Assembly: GCA_003223645.1 (NCBI GenBank)
Contig: QHVT01000015.1
Location: 1-64,000, forward strand
Length of the DNA stretch: 64,000 nt
Direction: 5' to 3'
Origin: Acidobacteriota bacterium
GTDB lineage: Bacteria; Acidobacteriota; Thermoanaerobaculia; Gp7-AA8
A program made the position numbers and the translations under genes. Shown piece by piece: positions 51,711 through 60,179 of this stretch; within the stretch, counting starts at the first letter, position 1; every line of letters begins with the position of its first letter. Under the pieces are notes generated by a model, which worked only from the letters and a program-made list of their open reading frames with translations, was not told the DNA's origin and made no database searches.

Positions 51711-53339
51711 ATGCGCATCGCGCTCCTCGCTCTTCTTCTCGCGGGTTGTGGAGCGGCGGGCTCTCAGCCCGTCGGGTCTCGCGCAACAGCGACATTCGAC
51801 ATCATCATCCGCAACGGCGACGTCATCGACGGCACCGGCGCTCCACGCAAACACGCGGACGTCGGCATCCGCGGCGACACGATCGTCAGCGTCGGCGATC
51901 TCTCGCACGCAACCGCGACGACCGTGATCGACGCAAACGGCCAGGTCGTCACTCCCGGCTTCATCGATCTCCTCGGCAACTCCCAGTCCGCCGTCCTCAT
52001 CGATCCGCATCTCGAAGGAAAAGTGCGGCAGGGCATCACCACCGAGGTCACGGGCGAAGGCTTTTCGCCCGGCCCGCTCGACGAGGCGATGGCCGCGGAG
52101 ATGGAGCGCACGAAGCCCAGCGGCTGGCCTCCCGTCACCTGGCACACCCTCGGCGGTTTCATGCGCGTCGTCGAGCAGCGCGGCAGCGCGCTCAACTTCG
52201 CGTTCTTCATCGGCGCGCGCAATCCGCGCGAGATGGTGATCGGCCACGCCGATCGTCCTCCAACCGCGGACGAACAGAAGCGGATGAACGCGATCGTGAA
52301 GCAGGCGCGCGACGAAGGAGCGGTCGGACTCGCGAGCGCGCTCATTTATCCGCCGGGCCGCTTCGCGACGACGGACGAGCTGACGTCGATGTCGCGCGTC
52401 GCGGGCGCGTACTGGACGCACCTGCGCAACGAGGCGAGCGGCATCGACGCCGCGATCGACGAGGCGATCCGCATCGGCCGCGAAGCGAAAGTGCCGGTCA
52501 ACATCTTTCATCTGAAAATCGGCGGACAGCAAAACTGGGGATCGATGCCGCGCATCGTGAAGAAGATCGAGGCCGCGCGAAAGAGCGGCGTCGACATCGC
52601 GGCGAACATCTATCCCTATCTCGCGACGTCGACAGAGCTGACGTCGATCGTGTCCGCATGGGCGCTCGAAGGCGGGTATCTGAAGTTCGTCGAGCGCCTG
52701 CACGATCCCGCGACACGAGCGCGTATCGCGAACGAACTGCGCGCAGGACGACTGCAAGGCAACAGCGCATCATCAATCTCGATTCGCGGCACACCATCGA
52801 AGCGGCTCGACGCGATCGCGAAAGAGATGAACGTCGATCCCGCGGAAGCAGCGCTGCGCTTGTTCGAGGCGAACCCGAAGTCGCCGATCGCGATCTTTTT
52901 CTCGCTGAGCGAGGACGACATGAAAGTCGCGCTCGTCCAGCCGTGGGTCGCCTTCGGCTCCGACTCCGGCTCCGTCCCGCCGTCATGGCGCGACGCCGGT
53001 GCACACCCGCGCGCGTACGCAACGTTCACACGCGTCCTCGCGAAGTACGTGCGCGACGAGAAGCTGATCACGTTAGAAGAGTGCGTTCGCAAGATGACGT
53101 CGCTCGCGGCATCGCGCGCAAAGCTTGCCGATCGCGGCGTTCTTCGTCCAAGGATGAAAGCAGATATTGCCGTGTTCGACATCGCGAAGCTGCGCGATGT
53201 GTCGACGTATGACGATCCGCATCATTACTCCGAGGGCGTGTCGCAGGTGATCGTGAACGGGAAGTTGGTGATGCACGATGGGCAGATGACAGAGGTGTTG
53301 CCCGGGCGGGTGGTAAGGGGGGTTAGGAGGATTTTCTGA
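51711..53339 (+). CDS. D-aminoacylase-like amidohydrolase lipoprotein lacking HxH motif
   Basis: A 542-residue exported lipoprotein. RIALLALLLAGCGAAG holds a good lipobox (LAGC). The amidohydrolase frame shows IIIRNGDVIDGTGAPRKHAD, then VVTPGFIDLLGNSQ where the family normally has PGFIDxHxHxD. GITTEVTGEGFSPG, THLRNEASG and VNIFHLKIGG keep later histidines. The C-terminal YSEGVSQVIVNGKLVMHDG is normal. The loss of the first two metal ligands matches a subgroup with LLG in this position, which may use another metal arrangement or be inactive. It ends 17 bases inside the NACHT gene. Confidence 0.82.
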   Translation: MRIALLALLLAGCGAAGSQPVGSRATATFDIIIRNGDVIDGTGAPRKHADVGIRGDTIVSVGDLSHATATTVIDANGQVVTPGFIDLLGNSQSAVLIDPHLEGKVRQGITTEVTGEGFSPGPLDEAMAAEMERTKPSGWPPVTWHTLGGFMRVVEQRGSALNFAFFIGARNPREMVIGHADRPPTADEQKRMNAIVKQARDEGAVGLASALIYPPGRFATTDELTSMSRVAGAYWTHLRNEASGIDAAIDEAIRIGREAKVPVNIFHLKIGGQQNWGSMPRIVKKIEAARKSGVDIAANIYPYLATSTELTSIVSAWALEGGYLKFVERLHDPATRARIANELRAGRLQGNSASSISIRGTPSKRLDAIAKEMNVDPAEAALRLFEANPKSPIAIFFSLSEDDMKVALVQPWVAFGSDSGSVPPSWRDAGAHPRAYATFTRVLAKYVRDEKLITLEECVRKMTSLAASRAKLADRGVLRPRMKADIAVFDIAKLRDVSTYDDPHHYSEGVSQVIVNGKLVMHDGQMTEVLPGRVVRGVRRIF

Positions 53340-54030
53340 CGAAGTCGTCCGGCATTATTGCGTCCGTGAGAAGTCCGAGAATCTCGAGCTCAACGCTTTC
53401 ACCCTCGGCGTACTGCTGCACGATCGGCTCGAAACGCGCCGCGTCGATCGGCGGCCAGTGCGTTCCTTCGACGTCCGGCAGCGGCCGCGTCGACACTGCA
53501 TTCGCTACGTTCGAGAAGAACGTGCCCAGGTCTGTCGAGGAAAAGGGACGCAGCGTCAGGATCGGCGTGGTCTTGAAGAGAAATGGGCTGTCCGCCACTT
53601 CTGCCGATGGCCGGCCGGTCAGGATGACGCGAATAGGGACAACGCGGTTCGAGAGAAATTCGCCGCGAAGCTGCTCGAGCATCCGGTTGAGACGGATTTT
53701 GAACCCCTCGGAGACCGAGATGCTGATCTCGTCCCATCTGTCGAGGATCAGCACATACGGGCAGATGTCGGCGCCGCGAAAGCGCACCGACTCTTTGAAG
53801 ATCGCATTGCCGTTGAACGGATCGTCGGGCGGCGGATAGGCGAGCAGATCATGCCGGCTATCGTCGCCGTACCGGAGTGCCTCGGCCAGCGCCTCCGAAA
53901 CGGGACGGTTCCGCTCCAGCCGGATGTGCCGCAGCAGCACGCGGATCGGGCGCAGTCCCTGCCGGACCAGTTCCGCGGACAGCCACTGCGTGAATGCCGA
54001 CTTCCCGCTGCCGGCAACTCCCTGAATCAC
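53323..54030 (-). pseudogene. NACHT-type NTPase, C-terminal half after an in-frame amber stop
   Basis: The frame is the same as that of the gene half at 54193-54939, separated by TAG at 54193-54195. From 54192 on it reads VDTECGKLTWGEIRDHSPD and GGRQRLGETVLDLL, then the Walker A IQGVAGSGKSAF and ICPYVLILDRWDEI as Walker B. The GTG at 54030 could give a short product that starts right at Walker A, but the conserved lead-in argues that this is one gene broken by a single codon. The protein stops at 53323, soon after the NTPase core, so the C-terminal repeats seen in many NACHT or STAND proteins are absent. Confidence 0.72.
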
Positions 54031-54192
54031 GATCGCGTCGCGAAACTTTGGATCGCCGAGGAGGTCAAGGACTGTTTCGCCGAGGCGCTGGCGCCCACCC
54101 CACTTCTCCGAAAACGGATCGACGCGCTCGTGCTTGTCCGGTGAGTGATCGCGGATCTCTCCCCACGTCAGCTTGCCGCACTCCGTGTCGAC

Positions 54193-54939
54193 CTAGATGT
54201 GGCTGAGCGCGAAGGCCTCCTTCCCGAATACGGGATACTCCTGATACAGCGCACGCTGGTAAGCGGCGTGCTCCATCAGCGCGGCGATCGACGTCCGCTC
54301 GCCGGTTCCCGCCTCCATGTATGTCCGGAACGGGGCGAATTTCTCGCGCGTGTCGCGATGCGAGAGCAGCGTCTTGAGATGAACGACGAAGCGCTGATGG
54401 ACCTCGTTCTGCAGCTTCAGGCGTTCCGCCGCGTTGTATCCGACGCCCGCCGTGCACTCGTTCAGCAGCTCGTCGGCGTACTTGACGAAAGGATGCGCCA
54501 GCGCATCCGCGAAGGTGACGCGCGTGAAGTCGAGCGCTTCCTCCGGCATGACATCGCCCATCGAGCGCAACTTTGCGGACAGCACCTCCGGTTTGGCCAT
54601 GGCGTGACGCGGCGCGCCCACCGCCTCGGCTGCCTGCACGAGCGATTGCTCGTAAGCCAGCGTGAACGCGAGCAGTCCCAACCTGGCCGGATCATCGATC
54701 GACGTGAGTCGCTCGAACAACATCACCGCGAACTTGACGACCGGCACGACGTCCGCGATCGTCGATCCAAGCGCGGACAGCCAGGGAGAGCTCTTCCCGA
54801 TCGCGCTCACGAAATCGGCCGACTTCAGACCGTCGACCGCGTCGGCGAAGAATTCGTTGATGGAGTGAATCCGTCCGACCGTGCTGCCGATCGACCGTTG
54901 TTCCTCGGTTGAAACATTGAGTCGCTGCAGAAGACTCAT
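54193..54939 (-). CDS. NACHT-type NTPase, N-terminal half
   Basis: A 248-residue helical region from ATG 54939 (MSLLQRLNVSTEEQRSIG) to an amber codon at 54193-54195. It contains no recognised effector domain, only helices such as LMEHAAYQRALYQEYPVFGK. An adaptor or N-terminal effector role is possible. The next codons continue in frame into the NTPase core, as the lead-in VDTECGKLTWGEI and Walker A show. The tail HI*VDTECG suggests a former Tyr codon (TAC to TAG), one base change. A satellite of palindromic units lies directly upstream. Confidence 0.6.
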   Translation of the reverse strand: MSLLQRLNVSTEEQRSIGSTVGRIHSINEFFADAVDGLKSADFVSAIGKSSPWLSALGSTIADVVPVVKFAVMLFERLTSIDDPARLGLLAFTLAYEQSLVQAAEAVGAPRHAMAKPEVLSAKLRSMGDVMPEEALDFTRVTFADALAHPFVKYADELLNECTAGVGYNAAERLKLQNEVHQRFVVHLKTLLSHRDTREKFAPFRTYMEAGTGERTSIAALMEHAAYQRALYQEYPVFGKEAFALSHI

Positions 54940-54992
54940 CTCATCTGTCAGGTTACACCCTGAGACGGGCCACCATCGATGCAAGAGGCGTT

Positions 54993-55388
54993 GCCGAAAT
55001 CGATGCAACCTGCTTCGATCGGACTGACAGCGTCATCTAACGAACTGACAGTGTCAGTTCAATCGATGCAGCCCCCTTCGATCGAACTGGCCCCGTCAGT
55101 TCAATCGATGCAGCCTCCTTCGATCGAACTGACAGCGCCAGTTAACGAACTGACAATGTCAGTTCAATCGATGAAGGCTGCTTCGATCGAGCTGGCAGCG
55201 TCAGTTCAATCCATGCAGCCTCCTTCGATCGAGCTGACAGCGTCAGGTAACGACCTGGCAACGCCAGCTCAATCGATGAAGGCTGCTTCGATCGAGCTGG
55301 CAGCGCCAGCTAATTGATGAAGCGTGTTTCGATTGAGCTGACAGCGTCGGCTAACGAGCTGACCGCGCCAGCTGAATCGATGCAGCCC
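54993..55388. repeat. Higher-order satellite of 42-bp and 21-bp palindromic units
   Basis: The order is 42-21-42, repeated as a 105-base unit about 3.7 times (last 42-mer is 41 bases). The 21-base units carry perfect palindromes: GAACTGACAGTGTCAGTTC at 55042-55060 and GAACTGACAATGTCAGTTC at 55147-55165. In the third copy both arms change together (CTGGC/GCCAG), keeping the pairing. The array fills the 590-base space between divergent genes; a plus-strand frame from 54979 stays open across it (SMQPPSIELT repeats) but lacks a ribosome site. A 50-base stretch at 55389-55440 is a GC hairpin, GCCCCGGCGGCGGG and following. Confidence 0.88.
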
Positions 55389-55495
55389 CGGCGGCGGGAC
55401 GCCGCCGATCCAGCCGGCGGGGACGGCGGCGTTCCGCTATACCTTCAAAATGATCTTGCGCCGGTACAACACGCCGTTGATTTTTAAACAGACTG

Positions 55496-55524
55496 TTGAT
55501 TTTTCCACATCGACGCGCTACATT
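55496..55524 (+). promoter_or_regulatory. Candidate promoter of BlaI-like gene, possibly leaderless
   Basis: TTGATT at 55496-55501 and TACATT at 55519-55524 are separated by 17 bases. The ATG of the repressor begins 7 bases after the -10 box, where transcription would start, so the message may be leaderless. The words GTTGATTTTT at 55476 and 55495 form a direct repeat that could be an operator. Support is by pattern only. Confidence 0.5.
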
Positions 55525-55530
55525 GACGTC

Positions 55531-55917
55531 ATGGCACGCGCAAAACCGAAGCTCAGCCGACGCGAGCAGGAAGTCCTGGACATCATTTACGCACGCGGAC
55601 ATGCCACCGCCGCCGAGGTGCGCGACGACATGGACGACCCGCCGACCGACGCCGCGGTGCGGACGACGCTGCGGATCCTGGTCGCCAAGGGACACCTGCG
55701 CATCGAACAGGACGGGCCACGTTACGACTACCGGCCGACCGTGGCGCGCACGACCGCGCAGCGGTCGGAGCTGCAACACATCCTGAAGACGTTCTTCGGC
55801 GGCTCCACGGAGAGCGCGCTGGCCACGCTGCTCGATCTGCAGCCGGGACAGCTAACGCCGGAGACGCGCCGCCGTCTGAAGAAGATGATCGACGACGCCG
55901 CGCGGGAGGGACGCTGA
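55531..55917 (+). CDS. BlaI/MecI-family transcriptional repressor
   Basis: A 128-residue winged-helix repressor. KLSRREQEVLDIIYARGHAT opens the HTH, followed by AAVRTTLRILVAKGHLRIEQ and the wing PRYDYRPTVART. The C-terminal half (ALATLLDLQPGQLTPETRRRL) is the dimerisation helix region. Family members block a target operon until cleaved or released by a membrane M56 protease, which here is the very next gene. ATG 55531 fits a candidate promoter placed 7 bases upstream. It ends 1 base before that protease gene. Confidence 0.9.
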   Translation: MARAKPKLSRREQEVLDIIYARGHATAAEVRDDMDDPPTDAAVRTTLRILVAKGHLRIEQDGPRYDYRPTVARTTAQRSELQHILKTFFGGSTESALATLLDLQPGQLTPETRRRLKKMIDDAAREGR

Positions 55918-55918
55918 C

Positions 55919-58087
55919 ATGGATGCAACACTGCTGCTGAAGGCCACTCTCCTGCTCCTGCTCGCCCTGTGCGCGGGACAGCTTTTGCGCCGTGCTCCCG
56001 CGGTGACACGCCATCGCTGCTGGAGCGTCGCATTCGCGGCGCTGCTGCTCTTGCCGCTCCTGACACTCACGCTGCCGGCGCTCGTCCTTCCGATGCCGGC
56101 GAAGTGGGAGCGAACGGCCTCTCCTGCCGTCACTCATGTTCCAGTCGTCGCGCCGGACGTCGTTGTTGCAAAGACGCCCGCAACGCCGCCGCCATCGGTT
56201 CCGATGCCGGACCGCCCGGTACCCGGCCGCATTCGCATCACGCTTCGTGACGCGCTTCTCGCGGCATGGGGGATCGGCAGCGCGTTCGCGATCGCGGCAC
56301 TGCTCGTCGCGCTGTGGCGCGTGCGGCGCCTGTCGCGATCGGCCGCGGAGTGGGACGATCCGGAGTGGCGCGCGGCGGCGGACGGAGTCGCGTCACGTCT
56401 CGGATTCCGGCGGCCGATCCGGCTTCTCGTCAGCGACGCCGTCACGGCGCCGATGGCCGGCGGAATCCGCCGTGCGACCGTGTTCCTGCCGGCGTCGTGC
56501 CGCGCATGGGCCGCGGATCAACGCGACGTCGTCCTCGCGCACGAGATCTCCCACATGGCGAGCCGCGATCCGCTGCGGCATGTGCTGACGCGCCTCGCCG
56601 TCGCGCTGTATTGGTTTCATCCGCTGACGTGGATCGCCGCGCGTCAGGCCGGCGCCGCGCGCGAAGAGGCATGCGACGACGCCGTGATCGCCCTCGGCAC
56701 ACTCCCATCCGCGTACGCGCAGGTTCTCCTCGGCTTCGCCGAATCGATTCCACCCAATCCGCAAATGATCGCGGCGCTGCCGATGGTGCGGCGCTCGCTT
56801 CTGGAGAAACGACTCATGGCCATTCTCGGCAATCCCCGTCCCTCCGCTCACCGTCTCGCGCTGCTTCCCGTGCTCGCCATCGCCGTCTTCACGGTCGTGA
56901 TCGCGGCCGCGCAACCCGGCACGCCCGCCGCCCCTCGCATCATCGCCGCGGTGGCGACCGCGCCGATCGCGACCGTGTCGGTCAACGCCGCCGCGGCGCT
57001 GGCGCAGCCGCAGAGTGTTGACGAGCCGCAGAGTCATGACGAGCCGCAGAGGATCGAGGAGCAGCAGACCGACGACGTCATCGTGAATTCCGGCGACGCC
57101 GAGGCATGCTGGGGCCGCGGCATCACCGGCTCGTTCCACGGCAGCATGTCGACGTCCGACAGCGGCGGCCGCACCATTATCCACGAGCAGATCGGCACCC
57201 GGGGCAGTACGCGGATCATTCAAAAGCGCCTCGGCGATCTCCGCGTCTGCATGATCGCCGAAGGGATCGACCGCCTGACCGCCGACCCGCCCGGTCAATG
57301 GCCGGCAAAGGCGTTGCGGTTCGTGATGGAAGCGCGCCGCGGCAGTCACGTGCAGCGGCTCGATGGCGACGGGGACCAACGGCTCACGTGGAGCGTCGAC
57401 GGCCGCGAGCAGCCGGTCGACGCCGCAGCGGAGCAGTGGCGCGACCGCATGCTGGCGGTGTTCGACACGATCTGGGAGATCTCGACCCTGCGCGGCCAGG
57501 TCAGCTCCCTGCGCGGCGAGATCTCGAGCATCCGCGGCAACGAGAGCTCGCTGCGCGGCGAGATCTCTTCGGCCCGCGGTCAAGTCAGCTCCCTGCGGGG
57601 GCGGATCTCGTCGATCCGCGGCGAGAAAAGCAGCATGCGCGGCCGCATCTCCTCGATCCAGGGACACGTCAGCTCCCTGCGCGGCGAGATCTCGTCCGAG
57701 CGCGGCTCCATCTCCAGCCTGAGAGCCGCCGGCTACCGCGCTTCCGAAGAAGAGATCGCGCGTCATGAGAAAGCGATCGACCGGCTGGAAAAGGAGATTC
57801 GCGACTACAACGAGGAGGCGCGCGTGGCGGCCGTGGAGCGCGAGATCGATGCGCTCGACGCGGACGGCAAGATTGCCAAGGTCGAGGCCGAGATCCGCGC
57901 GTTCGATGTCGACGGCCAGGTCGCGGCGATCGAGCGCCGCATCGAAGGGATCGACGTCGACGGCAAGATCGCCGCGATCGAGCGGAAGATCGATGCCCTC
58001 GACGCGGATCGCCGTGTATCGGAAATGGAGCGGCGTCTGGATGAGCAGCTGCGGCGGCTCGAAGCCGCGGTCGACGCGGCGCGCTAG
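55919..58087 (+). CDS. BlaR1-like M56 metalloprotease with heptad-repeat sensor region
   Basis: A 722-residue membrane protein. Hydrophobic segments lie near residues 8-25, 38-60, 112-135 and 315-340. The zinc site is VLAHEISHMASRDPLR at residues 205-221 (His208, Glu209, His212), and REEACDDAVIALG gives the third ligand area. A beta-lactam binding domain is absent. Residues 522-605 consist of about eleven 7-residue repeats (SSLRGEISSIRGNESS and so on), then charged coiled-coil repeats around IDALDADGKIAKVEAEI. The sensor is probably a long coiled coil in the periplasm. It ends 4 bases past the end of the NagX-like gene (convergent). Confidence 0.87.
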   Translation: MDATLLLKATLLLLLALCAGQLLRRAPAVTRHRCWSVAFAALLLLPLLTLTLPALVLPMPAKWERTASPAVTHVPVVAPDVVVAKTPATPPPSVPMPDRPVPGRIRITLRDALLAAWGIGSAFAIAALLVALWRVRRLSRSAAEWDDPEWRAAADGVASRLGFRRPIRLLVSDAVTAPMAGGIRRATVFLPASCRAWAADQRDVVLAHEISHMASRDPLRHVLTRLAVALYWFHPLTWIAARQAGAAREEACDDAVIALGTLPSAYAQVLLGFAESIPPNPQMIAALPMVRRSLLEKRLMAILGNPRPSAHRLALLPVLAIAVFTVVIAAAQPGTPAAPRIIAAVATAPIATVSVNAAAALAQPQSVDEPQSHDEPQRIEEQQTDDVIVNSGDAEACWGRGITGSFHGSMSTSDSGGRTIIHEQIGTRGSTRIIQKRLGDLRVCMIAEGIDRLTADPPGQWPAKALRFVMEARRGSHVQRLDGDGDQRLTWSVDGREQPVDAAAEQWRDRMLAVFDTIWEISTLRGQVSSLRGEISSIRGNESSLRGEISSARGQVSSLRGRISSIRGEKSSMRGRISSIQGHVSSLRGEISSERGSISSLRAAGYRASEEEIARHEKAIDRLEKEIRDYNEEARVAAVEREIDALDADGKIAKVEAEIRAFDVDGQVAAIERRIEGIDVDGKIAAIERKIDALDADRRVSEMERRLDEQLRRLEAAVDAAR

Positions 58088-59169
58088 ACCTTGAGGATGA
58101 TGTTGCGCCGATAAAGCACTTCGAGAATCGCCCACCAGAACGCGACGAACGCGAGCGCCCAGAGCAGTGATGCGATGTGCGGCTCGAAGACTTTGAACGG
58201 CTTGTACGTCCAGGCGTGCAGCGTTTTGCCGCCGATCCTGATGATGCCCATGAGCCGCGCCATCGCGCCTGATCCGAGAAAGGCGATGAGCGGGTTCACG
58301 CCGTAGACGACGAACGGTCGCGTCCAGCCCGGAGTGGTGCGCGCCTCCGGCGCGCCTTCGGCCGGAGGCGCGCCGGAGGCGCGCACCACTCCCCGAATGT
58401 CGATCACCCAGATGCAGATCGCCAGCAGCACGCAGGCGAAGCCGGCGGTGAAGACGACGTAGGAACTGGTCCAGAGATTCTTGTTGATCGGGAACCAGAC
58501 ATGCCACGCGAGTCCGATCGCGACTCCCATCAGGCCGACGGCTGTCAATTTCTTGATATCGCGCTCGCGAACCCACGGCGTCATGAGAACCCCGCACAAG
58601 GACGTCGCGATCGCCGGGATCGTCGACAGCGGTCCCTCGGGGTCCCACGTTTTCGCGCTCTTCCAGATGTGATTCGGTGCGAGCACTGCGCGGTCGATGC
58701 TTGCCGCGACCGTCGCATCCGGCGGCTCGAGCGGTCCGCGCGTGAGGATGAACCAGTAGCCGAGGAGGATGATCACCGTGATCGCGATCATCACTTTCTT
58801 TGAACAGTAACGCGCGATCAGCGCGGCGAGGATGTAAACGACGCCGATGCGCTGCAGCACGCCGGAAAAGCGCAGCGTCGACAAATGAAAATAGGGAAAT
58901 GCGTTGAGCAGCAGTCCGCAGAGGATGATCAGCGCGCCGCGGCGCAGGATCTTCAGCGGCTCCTTGCGTGACAATTCGGTGGTGATGCCGACGATGAAGA
59001 GGAAGAACGGGAAGATGAGGTCCGTCGGCGTCCAGCCGTGCCATTCCGCATGGTCGAGCGGCCAGTAGATTGCGCCCCACGACCCGGGATTGTTGACCAG
59101 CAGCATCGATGCGACGGTGGCGCCGCGGAAGACGTCCAGCGAGACAAGACGAAGGGAAGCGCCCCTCAC
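58084..59169 (-). CDS. NagX-like (HGSNAT-type) membrane acyltransferase with in-frame palindrome
   Basis: A membrane protein with about ten segments, starting from GTG 59169 (RGASLRLVSLDVFRGATVA). The family pattern LDVFRG, LVNNPGSWGAIYWPLDHAEW and GWTPTDLIFPFFLFIVGI with its conserved His is clear. It also shows GVLQRIGVVYILAALIA. Family members transfer acetyl groups to sugars. Residues 260-280 are translated from palindrome family A and sit in the loop before a TM segment. A longer start at 59298 would add residues encoded by another repeat (PLAPHGGERVAEGRVRG), so that part may or may not be made. Confidence 0.82.
   Translation of the reverse strand: MRGASLRLVSLDVFRGATVASMLLVNNPGSWGAIYWPLDHAEWHGWTPTDLIFPFFLFIVGITTELSRKEPLKILRRGALIILCGLLLNAFPYFHLSTLRFSGVLQRIGVVYILAALIARYCSKKVMIAITVIILLGYWFILTRGPLEPPDATVAASIDRAVLAPNHIWKSAKTWDPEGPLSTIPAIATSLCGVLMTPWVRERDIKKLTAVGLMGVAIGLAWHVWFPINKNLWTSSYVVFTAGFACVLLAICIWVIDIRGVVRASGAPPAEGAPEARTTPGWTRPFVVYGVNPLIAFLGSGAMARLMGIIRIGGKTLHAWTYKPFKVFEPHIASLLWALAFVAFWWAILEVLYRRNIILKV
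58331..58392. repeat. Palindrome family A, copy 3, in frame
   Basis: Perfect 26-base arms (58331-58356 and 58367-58392) with a 10-base loop. On the minus strand it reads GVVRASGAPPAEGAPEARTT. It lies in a loop of the NagX-like membrane protein. The arms are identical to those of copy 1. Confidence 0.95.
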
Positions 59170-59288
59170 CCGGCCTTCGGCCACCCTCTCCCCGCCGTGC
59201 GGGGCGAGGGGCAACTCGGCACGCGTGTCGTTTGTCGCCCTTCTCCCCGCTTGCGGGGAGAAGGTGCCTGAAGGGCGGATGAGGGACG
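59160..59288. repeat. Hairpin pair family H at gene start
   Basis: Two hairpins stand side by side: CCCTCTCCCCGCC/GGGGCGAGGG and CCTTCTCCCCGC/GCGGGGAGAAGG. The outermost bases CCCTCA and TGAGGG also pair. The sequence is of a type widely repeated in bacterial genomes. It overlaps the start region of the NagX-like gene. Confidence 0.8.
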
Positions 59289-59301
59289 CATCACTCAATC
59301 C

Positions 59302-60126
59302 TTATCCCCTCAAAATTCGATACGTCTTCAAATGCCGCAGCGCATCCTGCTTTTGTCCGCGCCGCTCGTAGATGCCGGCGAGGTTGTAATGCGCGTCCGC
59401 ATTTCCCGGACTCAATTCGATCGCGCGTTTGTACGCGCGTACTGCATCGGCGGTGCGTCCGAGGTCCTCGAGGGCGACGCCGAGGTTGAACGCGGCCGTC
59501 TCGTGATCGGGATCGCCTTCCAGCGCGGCGCGATAGCGTTTTTCCGCGAGCTGCGGCGCGCCCTGCTCGTGCAGGATGCGGCCGAGATTCACGTTCGCGT
59601 CGGGATGATCGGGCTCGACTTTCAGCGCGCGCTCGTACGCATCGATGGCCTGTTCGATCGACGACATCTCGAGCTCGCATCCGAGCTCGTACCATTCGTC
59701 GGCGTCGACCTCGTGCGGACGCTCGCGCGCGTCGGCCGCGTTGCGATGAATCAGCGGCTGCGCCTTCCGCGCGAGATCGGCCACCGCGAAGTCGAAGAGC
59801 GATTGCCCCGACTCCGGATTCCACACCACCTCCCCATCCCGCACGATCACGCGCTCTCCGTCCGCCGTTATTCTAACGCCAGTGAGCGTCCGTCCTTCCG
59901 GCAATTGGTCACGCAGCCTCTGCAATACGCGACGCACTTTTCGCGGAGGAATGTTTGCGGCGGTCAACTCACCCGCGGTGCGCAGCAGAATCAGATCGTG
60001 AAATCCGAATCGCAATTCGCCGCGCGGCCCGCGCTCGGGGTCGAGAAATCCCTCCGTGGCGTACGCGCGGATCTGGGCCGGCGATAACCCGAGCATCGCC
60101 GAGACCTCGCGGAGGGAGTAGGACAT
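59302..60126 (-). CDS. MerR-type helix-turn-helix protein with TPR tail
   Basis: A 274-residue protein. Residues 1-55 are a MerR-like HTH (SYSLREVSAMLGLSPAQIRAY, then GELRFGFHDLILLRTAGEL). After a linker come three TPR units (AIDAYERALKVEPDHPDANV, AEKRYRAALEGDPDHETAAF, AVRAYKRAIELSPGNADAHY). The fusion suggests a regulator that senses or binds a partner protein. ATG 60126 is preferred because the earlier frame to 60234 runs over a GC palindrome. Target genes are unknown. Confidence 0.8.
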   Translation of the reverse strand: MSYSLREVSAMLGLSPAQIRAYATEGFLDPERGPRGELRFGFHDLILLRTAGELTAANIPPRKVRRVLQRLRDQLPEGRTLTGVRITADGERVIVRDGEVVWNPESGQSLFDFAVADLARKAQPLIHRNAADARERPHEVDADEWYELGCELEMSSIEQAIDAYERALKVEPDHPDANVNLGRILHEQGAPQLAEKRYRAALEGDPDHETAAFNLGVALEDLGRTADAVRAYKRAIELSPGNADAHYNLAGIYERRGQKQDALRHLKTYRILRG

Positions 60127-60179
60127 GCCGCGATCATTGTACGGCCCCTGATCCGCCCCATTGCGCACGCACTTGCGCG

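Noticed and set aside
54979-55317. Plus-strand reading frame across the satellite (SMQPPSIELT repeats)
   Set aside because: It is open because most units (42 and 21 bases) are multiples of three. I see no ribosome site, and composition follows the repeat. Kept as repeat, not as a gene.
54993-55388. CRISPR array
   Set aside because: Units follow each other without unique spacers, show internal palindromes and a 105-base higher order, and no cas gene is near.
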